In this document: positions 45,371-52,770 of the stretch, one piece after another
Layout of the letters: each line of letters begins with the position of its first letter
Position numbering within the stretch: position 1 is the stretch's first letter
NCBI RefSeq assembly: GCF_007164725.1
Contig: NZ_AP019697.1
Coordinates: 2,132,501-2,196,500 of the forward strand
From: Dialister hominis
GTDB taxonomy: Bacteria; Bacillota; Negativicutes; Veillonellales; Dialisteraceae
Length of the DNA stretch: 64,000 nt
Direction: 5' to 3'
The notes under the pieces: generated by a model
The model's database searches: none
What the model was told of the DNA's origin: nothing
What the model saw: only the letters and a program-made list of their open reading frames with translations
Made by a program: the position numbers and the translations under genes

Positions 45371-46327
45371 TTAGTTTTCCTTGTTTTCCTTCGATGCCTT
45401 CTCGGAAAGCGTCGTCTGGATTTCTGCCAGTTCCTTCACGTCCACCTGGGCGATGAGCTTCTTGAACGTTTCCAGCTGCTTCTGTACTTCCGGATCCAGC
45501 TTCGGGAACTGCGGATCGATTTTCTTCAGCGCCTGCAGCGTGATGAGGGCGACGATGTAGCGGGTGTACCACTTCTGGTCTGCCGGTATGATGAACCATG
45601 GCGAAATGTCTTTCGACGTCTTCGAAATCATTTCCTCATACAGCTCCTGATAGCGGTCCCAGTACTGCCTTTCATTGATATCCGACATCGAGAATTTCCA
45701 GTTTTTCTGCTGGTTCACGATACGGTCGATCAGGCGCTTCTGCTGCTCTTCCTTCGATACATGGAGGAAAATCTTGATCATCATGAACCCGTTCTGACGA
45801 AGGTACTTCTCCCAGTTATTGATCTGCTCGTAGCGTTCTTCCCAGATATTCTTATTCACCAGATTCTGTGGCAGCTGGCCCTGATGGACCAGGTCATGGA
45901 TGCGCGTCACGATGACATCCTCATACTGCGAACGGTTGAAAATCCCGATATCCCCGCGTTCCGGCAGCGCCTTATTGATACGCCACATGTAATCGTGGTC
46001 TTTTTCCTCCGTAGTCGGCTGCTTGAAGGAAACCACCTTCACACCGCCAGGATTCAAACTTGCAAAGACATGATTGATCGTACCGTCCTTGCCGGCCGCA
46101 TCCATCGCCTGGAGCACGACCACGAGCCCGTACGTATTCTGCGCGTACAATTTCTCCTGCAGATCCTTGAGCTTTTCGATCACCTGCGGGAAATACAGAT
46201 TCTTCACCTGAGACTTGTCTATAGAAACATCGCACTTCGTGCTGTATTTCTTCAGATTGACCTTTTCGCCTTCCTTGACCATGTAACGGGTAACGTCTAC
46301 CTTGCCGTCCTTGATTTCATCAGCCAA
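45371..46327 (-). CDS. Polyphosphate kinase 2 family protein, copy B
   Basis: A 318-residue paralogue of copy A with the same motifs: VLQAMDAAGKDGTINH, SFKQPTTEEKDHDYMWRI, GIFNRSQYEDV, NQQKNWKFSMSDINERQYWD. At the Walker A the Ser of copy A is Gly, and at Walker B His is Gln. The start codon is TTG (TTG GCT GAT GAA), with GGGGGGA 6 nt before it. It is the first gene of the pair. A strong AT-rich promoter region with TATAAT lies upstream near 46370. Confidence 0.93.
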   Translation of the reverse strand: MADEIKDGKVDVTRYMVKEGEKVNLKKYSTKCDVSIDKSQVKNLYFPQVIEKLKDLQEKLYAQNTYGLVVVLQAMDAAGKDGTINHVFASLNPGGVKVVSFKQPTTEEKDHDYMWRINKALPERGDIGIFNRSQYEDVIVTRIHDLVHQGQLPQNLVNKNIWEERYEQINNWEKYLRQNGFMMIKIFLHVSKEEQQKRLIDRIVNQQKNWKFSMSDINERQYWDRYQELYEEMISKTSKDISPWFIIPADQKWYTRYIVALITLQALKKIDPQFPKLDPEVQKQLETFKKLIAQVDVKELAEIQTTLSEKASKENKEN

Positions 46328-46544
46328 AGGAAATCCCCCCTTTCGGAATTCATTCCAACAAATGCATATATATATTATAATTCATAACATAGAAAGAGTT
46401 AATAGAATCTAAACGAATTATAATAAATTAGAATAAGACAATTGTTTTCCATACCTTTCGGTAAACCTTGTGCCAAATGCGGAAAGTCATAATCCGGGAA
46501 ATTTATAGTATAATGGAAGAAAGAAATCATCGAAGGAGGGCATC

Positions 46545-47453
46545 ATGGAAGAAAACCATAAAGACAAAGGCAAACGATATAAAGTCATGGCCGGCATCGA
46601 CCAGGTCTTCTCCGACTCCTTCACCAGCAAGAAAATTTTCGGAAATGACGGCTTCCAGTTCTTCCTCTTCCAGAAACGGTGGAAGAACATCGTCGGCGAC
46701 ATGCTCGCCAAGGAATCCTACATCAAAAGCTGGAAAGACGACACCCTGGTCATCGCCGTCACGAACTCCGTCTTCCTCCAGCACCTCTTCATGATGAAAG
46801 GCGACCTTTTGAAACGCCTCTCCGAAGACGAATTCGGGAAACGATTCAAAGACATCCGCTTCATCGCAGGCCCCAGGCAGAAAAAGGAAAAAGCCTACTC
46901 GACTTTGGATCCCGTCAACCATAAAATCGAAGAAGAGCAGAAAATGTACAGCCAGGACCTCAACGAAGGCGAGGAAAAATGGATTAAAAACTGGGTCGAA
47001 GGCCACGTCGGAAACGACAAACTGAAGCAGCCCTTCCAGGACCTCATGACAGAAGTCCTCAAAATCAGGAAAGGCGAAGCCGCCGCCGGCTACAAACCCT
47101 GCGCCTGGTGCGGAGCTCTCTTCGACCAGAAGGACAAGAACCAGAAACTCTGCCCCAACTGTCAGAGAATCTTCGACAGGAATATCAAACACAGAGCCGT
47201 CCTCCTCCTCAAGAAATACCCCCACTACACCTTCCAGCAAGTCCGCTCCATCATCGGCTGCGGCTACAGCGAATACGAAGAAGCCAGAGATATCCTCATC
47301 CACAGATACAAAGAAAACATATTCCAGAAACACAGCGGAGCCGAAGAAAAAAGAAAACTCCTCGCCCTCCTCATCCACAAACCCATCAACGAAATCTCAG
47401 AACAGGAAGCAGAAAACATCCTCCAGCACATGCCTGAGAAAAAATGGGACTGA
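46545..47453 (+). CDS. DUF721 (DciA-like) protein with C-terminal zinc ribbon
   Basis: A 302-residue protein. Residues about 10-100 match DUF721: FQKRWKNIVGDMLAKESYIK and DDTLVIAVTNSVFLQHLFMM. DUF721 includes DciA, the loader of replicative helicase DnaB in most bacteria, and such genes often lie near recF. A zinc ribbon follows (CAWCGALF ... CPNCQRIF), then helices (TFQQVRSIIGCGYSEYEEAR). The zinc ribbon is not part of standard DciA. CGAAGGAGGGCATC sets the start. A role in replication is inferred from domain and location. Confidence 0.8.
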   Translation: MEENHKDKGKRYKVMAGIDQVFSDSFTSKKIFGNDGFQFFLFQKRWKNIVGDMLAKESYIKSWKDDTLVIAVTNSVFLQHLFMMKGDLLKRLSEDEFGKRFKDIRFIAGPRQKKEKAYSTLDPVNHKIEEEQKMYSQDLNEGEEKWIKNWVEGHVGNDKLKQPFQDLMTEVLKIRKGEAAAGYKPCAWCGALFDQKDKNQKLCPNCQRIFDRNIKHRAVLLLKKYPHYTFQQVRSIIGCGYSEYEEARDILIHRYKENIFQKHSGAEEKRKLLALLIHKPINEISEQEAENILQHMPEKKWD

Positions 47454-47465
47454 AAAAAGAAAATC

Positions 47466-47515
47466 AAGGAGCTATGACAAAATGTACAACCATCTCGTCA
47501 CAGCTCCTTTTTTTT
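47466..47515. terminator. GAGCTnTGACAAAATG hairpin after DciA-like gene
   Basis: AAGGAGCTATGACAAAATG ... CATCTCGTCACAGCTCCTTTTTTTT; 12 bp after the stop. Same hairpin family as at 29801 and 40372. Confidence 0.85.
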
Positions 47516-47569
47516 ATTGGGATATTTCATTAACGGATTATCTAACAAATGTATTTATTGGTTCTGTCT

Positions 47570-47700
47570 GAAAACCTCAAAACCTCGCTTTGCTCGAGAA
47601 CTACTGTATTCCCTGGCTTCGCCAGGACCTTCTCCTTCGGAGCAAGGTTAACACCCTTAAACCTCGCTTCGCTCGAGAAAAGGAAGAAGCAACGTTTTAA
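47570..47700. repeat. Hairpin-mosaic intergenic repeat, block 12
   Basis: CTCGCTTTGCTCGAG, CCTGGCTTCGCCAGG, ACCTTCTCCTTCGGAGCAAGGT (47626-47647), TAACACCCTTAAACC, CTCGCTTCGCTCGAG. Compared with block 8, the second hairpin changed from CCGG..CCGG to CTGG..CCAG, a paired change. Confidence 0.78.
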
Positions 47701-47726
47701 CGGATTTTGTCACAGCCCCTTTCAAT

Positions 47727-47742
47727 TGTTTCACGTGAAACA
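47727..47742. promoter_or_regulatory. parS site 4
   Basis: TGTTTCACGTGAAACA, perfect palindrome, extended to TTGTTTCACGTGAAACAA. Confidence 0.93.
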
Positions 47743-47766
47743 ATTTTTAGAAAAGAGGAAGCAAAA

Positions 47767-47782
47767 TGTTTCACGTGAAACA
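47767..47782. promoter_or_regulatory. parS site 5
   Basis: TGTTTCACGTGAAACA, perfect palindrome, 40 bp from site 4; the closest pair to oriC. Confidence 0.93.
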
Positions 47783-47836
47783 TTTTTGGGATGGATAAAG
47801 GGAGGAAGAAAAAGGGAAACAGCACCAGCGGCAAAA

Positions 47837-49647
47837 GGGGCTGTGACAAAATGGTTAATCATTTTGTTGCAGCCTCTTTTTTGCGTCTTTATTTCATCAT
47901 TTTTAGCTCTGCTGTAAGCCTTTTACGTAAAAATGCGCGTAAGCCCCCTTACCCCCATAAGACTTTTAATTATATTGTCTTAGGCGGCAATCCTTATACG
48001 CATTATTTTTGTGATGTATTTCCTTAAATTATAGCCAAGTGCTACCAGGTATAACTCGGCTTTTACAGAATCTATCCCTTTTCTGACGATTCTTTTGTAC
48101 CATCTGTCATGTTTCATGATTCCAAAAGTTCCTTCAGCCTGGATTGACCGGTTCATTCTTAGCAGGGCTCCATGGATGCTTTCCAGATTATCCTGAACCT
48201 CCTGGTACATGTTATTCCGTTCTCTGCTCAATGAGATTCTTTTGTTCTTCGGGGTCTTTTTACATTGCTCTGCCAGCGGGCATCCTTGGCAGTCTTCGCA
48301 TTCAAATACTTCCTCCTGCCTGCCGTATAAGTTCCCTCTGACCAGATGTCTATAGATAAATTTGAAAGCCCTGTCATTTGGACAACGGATGGTTCCATTC
48401 TCATCAACTCTAAAGTTTATTGGCCGAAACGGATTGGTATGGTATTTCTTGTCTTTCGTTTCTTTCTTGTACATGGGGAATTTCATATACTTTTCCATAC
48501 CGTGCTGCTCGCAATAGATGTAATTGTTGAAAGATCCATATCCTGCATCTGCCACAGGATACTTAGGATAAGCCCCATAGACTTCGTGGAATTCCTCCAT
48601 CAGCGGTACGAAGCAATCCATATCTGAACGATACTGGTTAACATCAATTACGGCAATAAATTCATCGGCAACACCTATTTGGACATTGTATGCAGGCAGA
48701 AGCTGATCATTTCCCATGTAGTCCGACTTGATTCGCATGAATGTTGCATCCGTATCGGTCTTCGAATAACTGTTTCTGGAAGTACCGCATATCTGTATCT
48801 TCTCAACATATTCTTCAAGTTTTGATGTATATGCCTTAAGCTGCTCATACTTGCGTTGATGATCGGACTTGCGATGCCCGCTTCCATGAACAAAGGCCGT
48901 CTCATCAATCTGCCAGATTTCTTTTAATTTATCCAATACCAGACGCAGATAGTCCGGAGCGTATTCTGTATTGATGTTTACACTCATATGGTCATACTTA
49001 AGATCATCATTGAGTAACTCAAAAAGGCTGGTAATCTTGGCAAAAAGCTTGTAGCGGGATTTTTCAGCGGATTTCTTCCATACCCAGCTGTATTTATTTG
49101 CGTTCGCTTCAAACTTGGAACCGTCAATATATATATGCTGCAAATCCACGTTGAGTTTGCCGCAGAGTTCTTTCGTAATTGAATAAAAGATATCCTTGAG
49201 AGAATACTTAAGAAAGCCCTTCACGAAATGACAGAATGTCCGATAGGATGGGGCTTCATAATTCATCAGGTACATATATCTGATATTAACCCTGCAATTA
49301 TCTTCAAGTTTTCTAAAAGAGCAATATCCTTCTTCTGCGAAACCATAGATGATCGTTTTCAGCATGTTGACGGGATTATACCTGGGTCTGCCAGCGCCAC
49401 GCGTCGGTATGTAACGAAGGTACTTTTTAAGATCGATTTCCTCCATAAATCTGTCATACATTAAAACAGGATCATCGACATTGAGAATCTCAGAGGGAAA
49501 CATTGGCAAAATGCCTTGTTCTGCGGTAAAATGATTGCTAGTGTTGTTATTTTTCATTGTAAAAAATTATAACACGAAAGGCTCTGCCCCGGACCAAATG
49601 ATCCGGGGCAGAGCCCTTTTTGTTGGGATGAATTTTGTCACATCCCC
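47837..49647 (-). mobile_element. IS1182-family element, copy 2 (1811 bp, inverted)
   Basis: Same ends and length as copy 1, opposite orientation. The flanks are CGGCAAAA on one side and TTTTGCCG on the other, so the element sits in the middle of a palindrome. It lies between parS 5 and the recF terminator. Confidence 0.93.
47980..49557 (-). CDS. IS1182-family DDE transposase, copy 2
   Basis: 525 residues, identical in protein to copy 3 and with one residue different from copy 1 (Leu in KSRYKLFAK). The frame is intact and the DDE residues are kept. The same leaderless arrangement is seen (TATAAT 8 nt from the ATG). Confidence 0.95.
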   Translation of the reverse strand: MKNNNTSNHFTAEQGILPMFPSEILNVDDPVLMYDRFMEEIDLKKYLRYIPTRGAGRPRYNPVNMLKTIIYGFAEEGYCSFRKLEDNCRVNIRYMYLMNYEAPSYRTFCHFVKGFLKYSLKDIFYSITKELCGKLNVDLQHIYIDGSKFEANANKYSWVWKKSAEKSRYKLFAKITSLFELLNDDLKYDHMSVNINTEYAPDYLRLVLDKLKEIWQIDETAFVHGSGHRKSDHQRKYEQLKAYTSKLEEYVEKIQICGTSRNSYSKTDTDATFMRIKSDYMGNDQLLPAYNVQIGVADEFIAVIDVNQYRSDMDCFVPLMEEFHEVYGAYPKYPVADAGYGSFNNYIYCEQHGMEKYMKFPMYKKETKDKKYHTNPFRPINFRVDENGTIRCPNDRAFKFIYRHLVRGNLYGRQEEVFECEDCQGCPLAEQCKKTPKNKRISLSRERNNMYQEVQDNLESIHGALLRMNRSIQAEGTFGIMKHDRWYKRIVRKGIDSVKAELYLVALGYNLRKYITKIMRIRIAA

Positions 49648-49649
49648 TT

Positions 49650-50045
49650 TTGCCGAGCCTGCGAGGCGAAAGGGGTTCATTTAATCCTTCTATCTCAGCA
49701 GCCTTGATTTGAAGGAAGAAAAGCAAAACCCGTACAACCTCGCTCTGCTCGAAGAACCTTTTTGTATTTTAAAACTCAATGAATACTGCACCCCTTTCCT
49801 GGCAACAGTTAAAAGATTGGCCGGTACTCCTTCCCCGCTGGGGCAGGTCAAAGTCCTCCGCTTCGTTACTGATGGATAATATCGAATGAGCGTTTTACAG
49901 TTTTCATTTATAATATCGGAACTCGTCGGTACGAAAGGTTTTAACCTGCCCGTCGGGGTGGATCCAGACTATCCTTGATACTGACGCTGGTGAAAGGGGT
50001 GAAGTTCCACGCGGTTTTATCGCGGTTTTCTGGTGTCGTCAGCGT
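49650..50045. repeat. Hairpin-mosaic intergenic repeat, block 13 (with long module, both orientations)
   Basis: Long module in reverse (AATGAATACTGCACCCCTTTC, CAACAGTTAAAAGATTGGCC, CCTTCCCCGCTGGGGCAGG) at about 49770-49850. A diverged forward copy follows (AAAGGTTTTAACCTGCCCG, GAAAGGGGTGAAGTTCC) at 49935-50010. Head-to-head copies of the module occur only here. No gene is supported. Confidence 0.68.
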
Positions 50046-50055
50046 AGTCTGACAA

Positions 50056-50088
50056 CGAAAAAAGGACTCTCGATGAGTCCTTTTTTCG
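50056..50088 (-). terminator. Intrinsic terminator of the dnaA-recF operon
   Basis: Perfect 14-bp stem CGAAAAAAGGACTC / GAGTCCTTTTTTCG with a five-base loop, 27 bp after the recF stop. Confidence 0.93.
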
Positions 50089-50114
50089 TACCCTTATACT
50101 CTTCTATCTTTCCC

Positions 50115-51185
50115 TCATTCCTTCCCCACTTCGATAATCTTCGCCTTATGGTCGAAGGGCACGTCGGTGCCTGTGACCATGGTCTGGATATTTCTTGTTT
50201 CGAGGAAGTTCATGAGGGCTTTTCTTCTTTTGCTGTCCAGCTCGCTTCCGATGTCGTCCAAAAGGAGGACGGGGTATTCGCTGGTTTCTTCTTTGATGTA
50301 TTCCATCTCGGAGAGTTTCATGGCGAGGATGGCTGTCCGCTGCTGGCCCTGGGAGCCGTAGATGGAGATGTCCATGCCGTTCATGAAGAAGGTAAGGTCG
50401 TCTCTGTGCGGGCCTACGGAGGTGTGGCAGAATTTGGCGTCTTCTTCGCGGTAGGCAGCGAGGCGTTCGAGAAACCATTCTTCGTCGAATCTCGGCTCGT
50501 CGGATCCGGCTTGTTTGTAGCGGATTTCGAGGTTTTCCCTGTTTCCTGTAAGGGCGGATTCCATATCGGGGACGGTACCGTTCATCTTTTTCACGGTTTC
50601 AAGGCGTTTCCTCACGATGTAGGCGGCGCATTTCCCGATCTGTTCGTCCCAGATGTTGGTATCCGGGATGATGCCTGTCATCCTGGCGTTCCTGAAGGCT
50701 GCGTTTCTTTGCTGGACGGCTCTGGTGTAGCGGAGGAGTTCGGCATAGTAGCGCGGGGAGACCTGGGAGATCTCCATATCAAGGAAGCGCCTCCTGAAAA
50801 CGGGGGCGCCTTTGATGAGCTGGAGTTCGTCAGGGGTGAAGATGACGGTGCGGAAGAGGCCCATGAGGTCTTTTTTACGGACAGGGTTGTCGTTGAAGAA
50901 GATTTTCTTGCCCTGGTTCCTCGTCAGTTTCACTTTGATGGTATGCGAGACGTCGCGGATGGTGAAGTCGAGGAGGATGGTGCCTTCCTCGTCCCCCAGC
51001 CGGATCATTTCGTTGTCGTTTCCCGTGCGGAAGGATTTCCCTATGGAGGCGTAATAGACCGCCTCGATCAGGTTCGTCTTCCCGCTGCCGTTTTCGCCCG
51101 TGAAGATAGTGAGTCCTTCATCCGGCAGGATGGTCGTATCCTCCATATTGCGGATCTGGATCAGACGGAATTTCACGCACTTCAT
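50115..51185 (-). CDS. recF: DNA replication/repair protein RecF
   Basis: A 356-residue ABC-type SMC-like ATPase that helps load RecA at gaps. Walker A FTGENGSGKTNLIEAVY near residue 30, the signature GSQGQQRTAILAMKL and Walker B PVLLLDDIGSELD are present. It starts 2 nt after the S4 gene stop and is the last gene of the dnaN-S4-recF unit; a perfect terminator follows. No gyrB lies next to it, unlike many genomes. Confidence 0.97.
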   Translation of the reverse strand: MKCVKFRLIQIRNMEDTTILPDEGLTIFTGENGSGKTNLIEAVYYASIGKSFRTGNDNEMIRLGDEEGTILLDFTIRDVSHTIKVKLTRNQGKKIFFNDNPVRKKDLMGLFRTVIFTPDELQLIKGAPVFRRRFLDMEISQVSPRYYAELLRYTRAVQQRNAAFRNARMTGIIPDTNIWDEQIGKCAAYIVRKRLETVKKMNGTVPDMESALTGNRENLEIRYKQAGSDEPRFDEEWFLERLAAYREEDAKFCHTSVGPHRDDLTFFMNGMDISIYGSQGQQRTAILAMKLSEMEYIKEETSEYPVLLLDDIGSELDSKRRKALMNFLETRNIQTMVTGTDVPFDHKAKIIEVGKE

Positions 51186-51187
51186 GG

Positions 51188-51400
51188 CTAGGCTCCGGTC
51201 AGCTTGTATTCGTCGCCGTCGATCTTGAGCATGTCTCCGGCGCGAAGCTTCTTTCTCTTTTCGGTGACCTTCTTTCCGTTCAGTGTGATCTTGTGCGCTT
51301 CAAGGTAGGCGCCGGTCTCCCCGCCCGAGCTGATCCGGTCCGTCTTTTTCAGGAACTGGTCAAGCTGGATGAAGTCTCCGTAAATCTGTATTTCTTCCAT
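51188..51400 (-). CDS. S4-domain RNA-binding protein (YaaA-like)
   Basis: A 70-residue S4 domain protein: IQLDQFLKKTDRISSGGETG, then ITLNGKKVTEKRKKLRAGD. Such genes lie between dnaN and recF in Firmicutes. It probably binds structured RNA. The ATG overlaps the dnaN stop by 1 nt, which suggests coupled translation. Confidence 0.93.
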   Translation of the reverse strand: MEEIQIYGDFIQLDQFLKKTDRISSGGETGAYLEAHKITLNGKKVTEKRKKLRAGDMLKIDGDEYKLTGA

Positions 51401-52512
51401 TAGTTTCTTCCTCTCATCGGGGTGACGACGTAGCGGTATGTCTTGTCGTCCTGCTGTTCCACGAGCATCGGGCCGCTCTTCAGGAGATGCAGCGTGATTG
51501 TTTCGCCCTTGGAATGCTTCAATATATCCTCTATATAACTGCAGTTGAATGTGATGTCGATATCATCGCCTTCAAGCTTGACGGGGATCGACGTATCGGA
51601 GCGTCCGATTTCCGGATCTTCTTCGAAGACTTCGAGCACGCCCTGCTTGAAATGGAAATTGATCGTATTGTAGTTCACGTCGCGGGAAATCGGGCTGACA
51701 AAGCGGACGGCTTCGGCAAAGTCGTGGAGATTCAGTTCCGCATGGGCATCAAAGGACTGCGGGATGACTCTCTGGTATTCCGGATATTCGCCGTTGATCA
51801 GGTTGCTGATAAAGTACGTGCTGCCGATGGTGAATGCGACATGGTTCTTGGACCAGGAAATTTCCATCTTTTCCTCTTCCCCGTCCGGCAAAAGGCGGAT
51901 GACGTCGGAAAGGATGCCGGCAGGAACGATGATTCTGCCAGCGGCTGTGGCCGGTTCATCCAGGGAGATTTCCTTGGTAGCCAGGCGGTGCGTGTTGGTA
52001 GCGGCCATGGCGAAGAGAGAATCATGGATTTCAAAAAGTACGCCTGTAAAGAAAGGCTTCTGTTTATCAGTGGCTGCTGCAAACTGGACGAGGCTGACCA
52101 TGTCAGCGAAATCCTTGCAGCGGATGACTGCATGATTCTGATGATCCATTTCCTCGACTTCCGGGAAATCCTGGGAATTTCTGACAGGGAACTTCGAGAA
52201 GTAGGATCCGCTCTTAAAGGAAACGGTATTTTCTCCTTTACCCATTTCCATGACGATATCCCCTGATGGCATCATGCGAAGTGTACTCTGCAGCTGGGGC
52301 GCAGCAATGACTGCAACGCCGTCTTCAAAAATGTCTGCGCTGCAGGTCGTTTTTATGCCGATTGTGTAATCGTTTGCCTGGAATTCGACAATGCCATTGG
52401 CAGCAGAAATGAAAAAACCATTGTTGGTGTTGGAATTGATTTTTGTCTGTGCTGCGCGCTGGACTCGGTCGAGGGCGCTCGTCAGCTCGTTTTTGTTGAA
52501 TGTGACCTTCAT
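51400..52512 (-). CDS. dnaN: DNA polymerase III beta subunit (sliding clamp)
   Basis: A 370-residue processivity clamp made of three similar domains. Family stretches: MKVTFNKNELTSALDRVQRA, the middle THRLATKEISLDEPA and the C-terminal LVEQQDDKTYRYVVTPMRGR (the usual end is YVLMPMR). It is placed between the oriC spacer and the S4 gene in the standard order. Confidence 0.97.
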   Translation of the reverse strand: MKVTFNKNELTSALDRVQRAAQTKINSNTNNGFFISAANGIVEFQANDYTIGIKTTCSADIFEDGVAVIAAPQLQSTLRMMPSGDIVMEMGKGENTVSFKSGSYFSKFPVRNSQDFPEVEEMDHQNHAVIRCKDFADMVSLVQFAAATDKQKPFFTGVLFEIHDSLFAMAATNTHRLATKEISLDEPATAAGRIIVPAGILSDVIRLLPDGEEEKMEISWSKNHVAFTIGSTYFISNLINGEYPEYQRVIPQSFDAHAELNLHDFAEAVRFVSPISRDVNYNTINFHFKQGVLEVFEEDPEIGRSDTSIPVKLEGDDIDITFNCSYIEDILKHSKGETITLHLLKSGPMLVEQQDDKTYRYVVTPMRGRN

Positions 52513-52770
52513 GGCAGCTCCTTAATAAATATGACTAATAATATAAGATAGTAGTAGCAGGCGTAGTAGTACGCTGTGAATAAGTGAATAACTTTGTGAC
52601 TATCTAGATTTTATCGATTTTGAGCCTTTGTGAAAACCCGGTGAATAACTTTTTTTCTTCTTCACACATTTCACAGATTTCCGGGGGTCTGGATTTATCC
52701 ACAGTTTATGCACTGTTTTTTACCCTCTGCGGCCCGTGTTTCTTCACAATACTTTATATAGAGGCAGCTC
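52513..52770. other. dnaA-dnaN intergenic part of oriC
   Basis: 258 bp of AT-rich DNA with DnaA boxes: a perfect TTATCCACA at 52695-52703 and several TTATTCAC-like sites (minus strand, near 52580-52660). The plus strand also has a TTCACACATTTCACAG pair. It fits one half of a bipartite origin. Confidence 0.75.
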
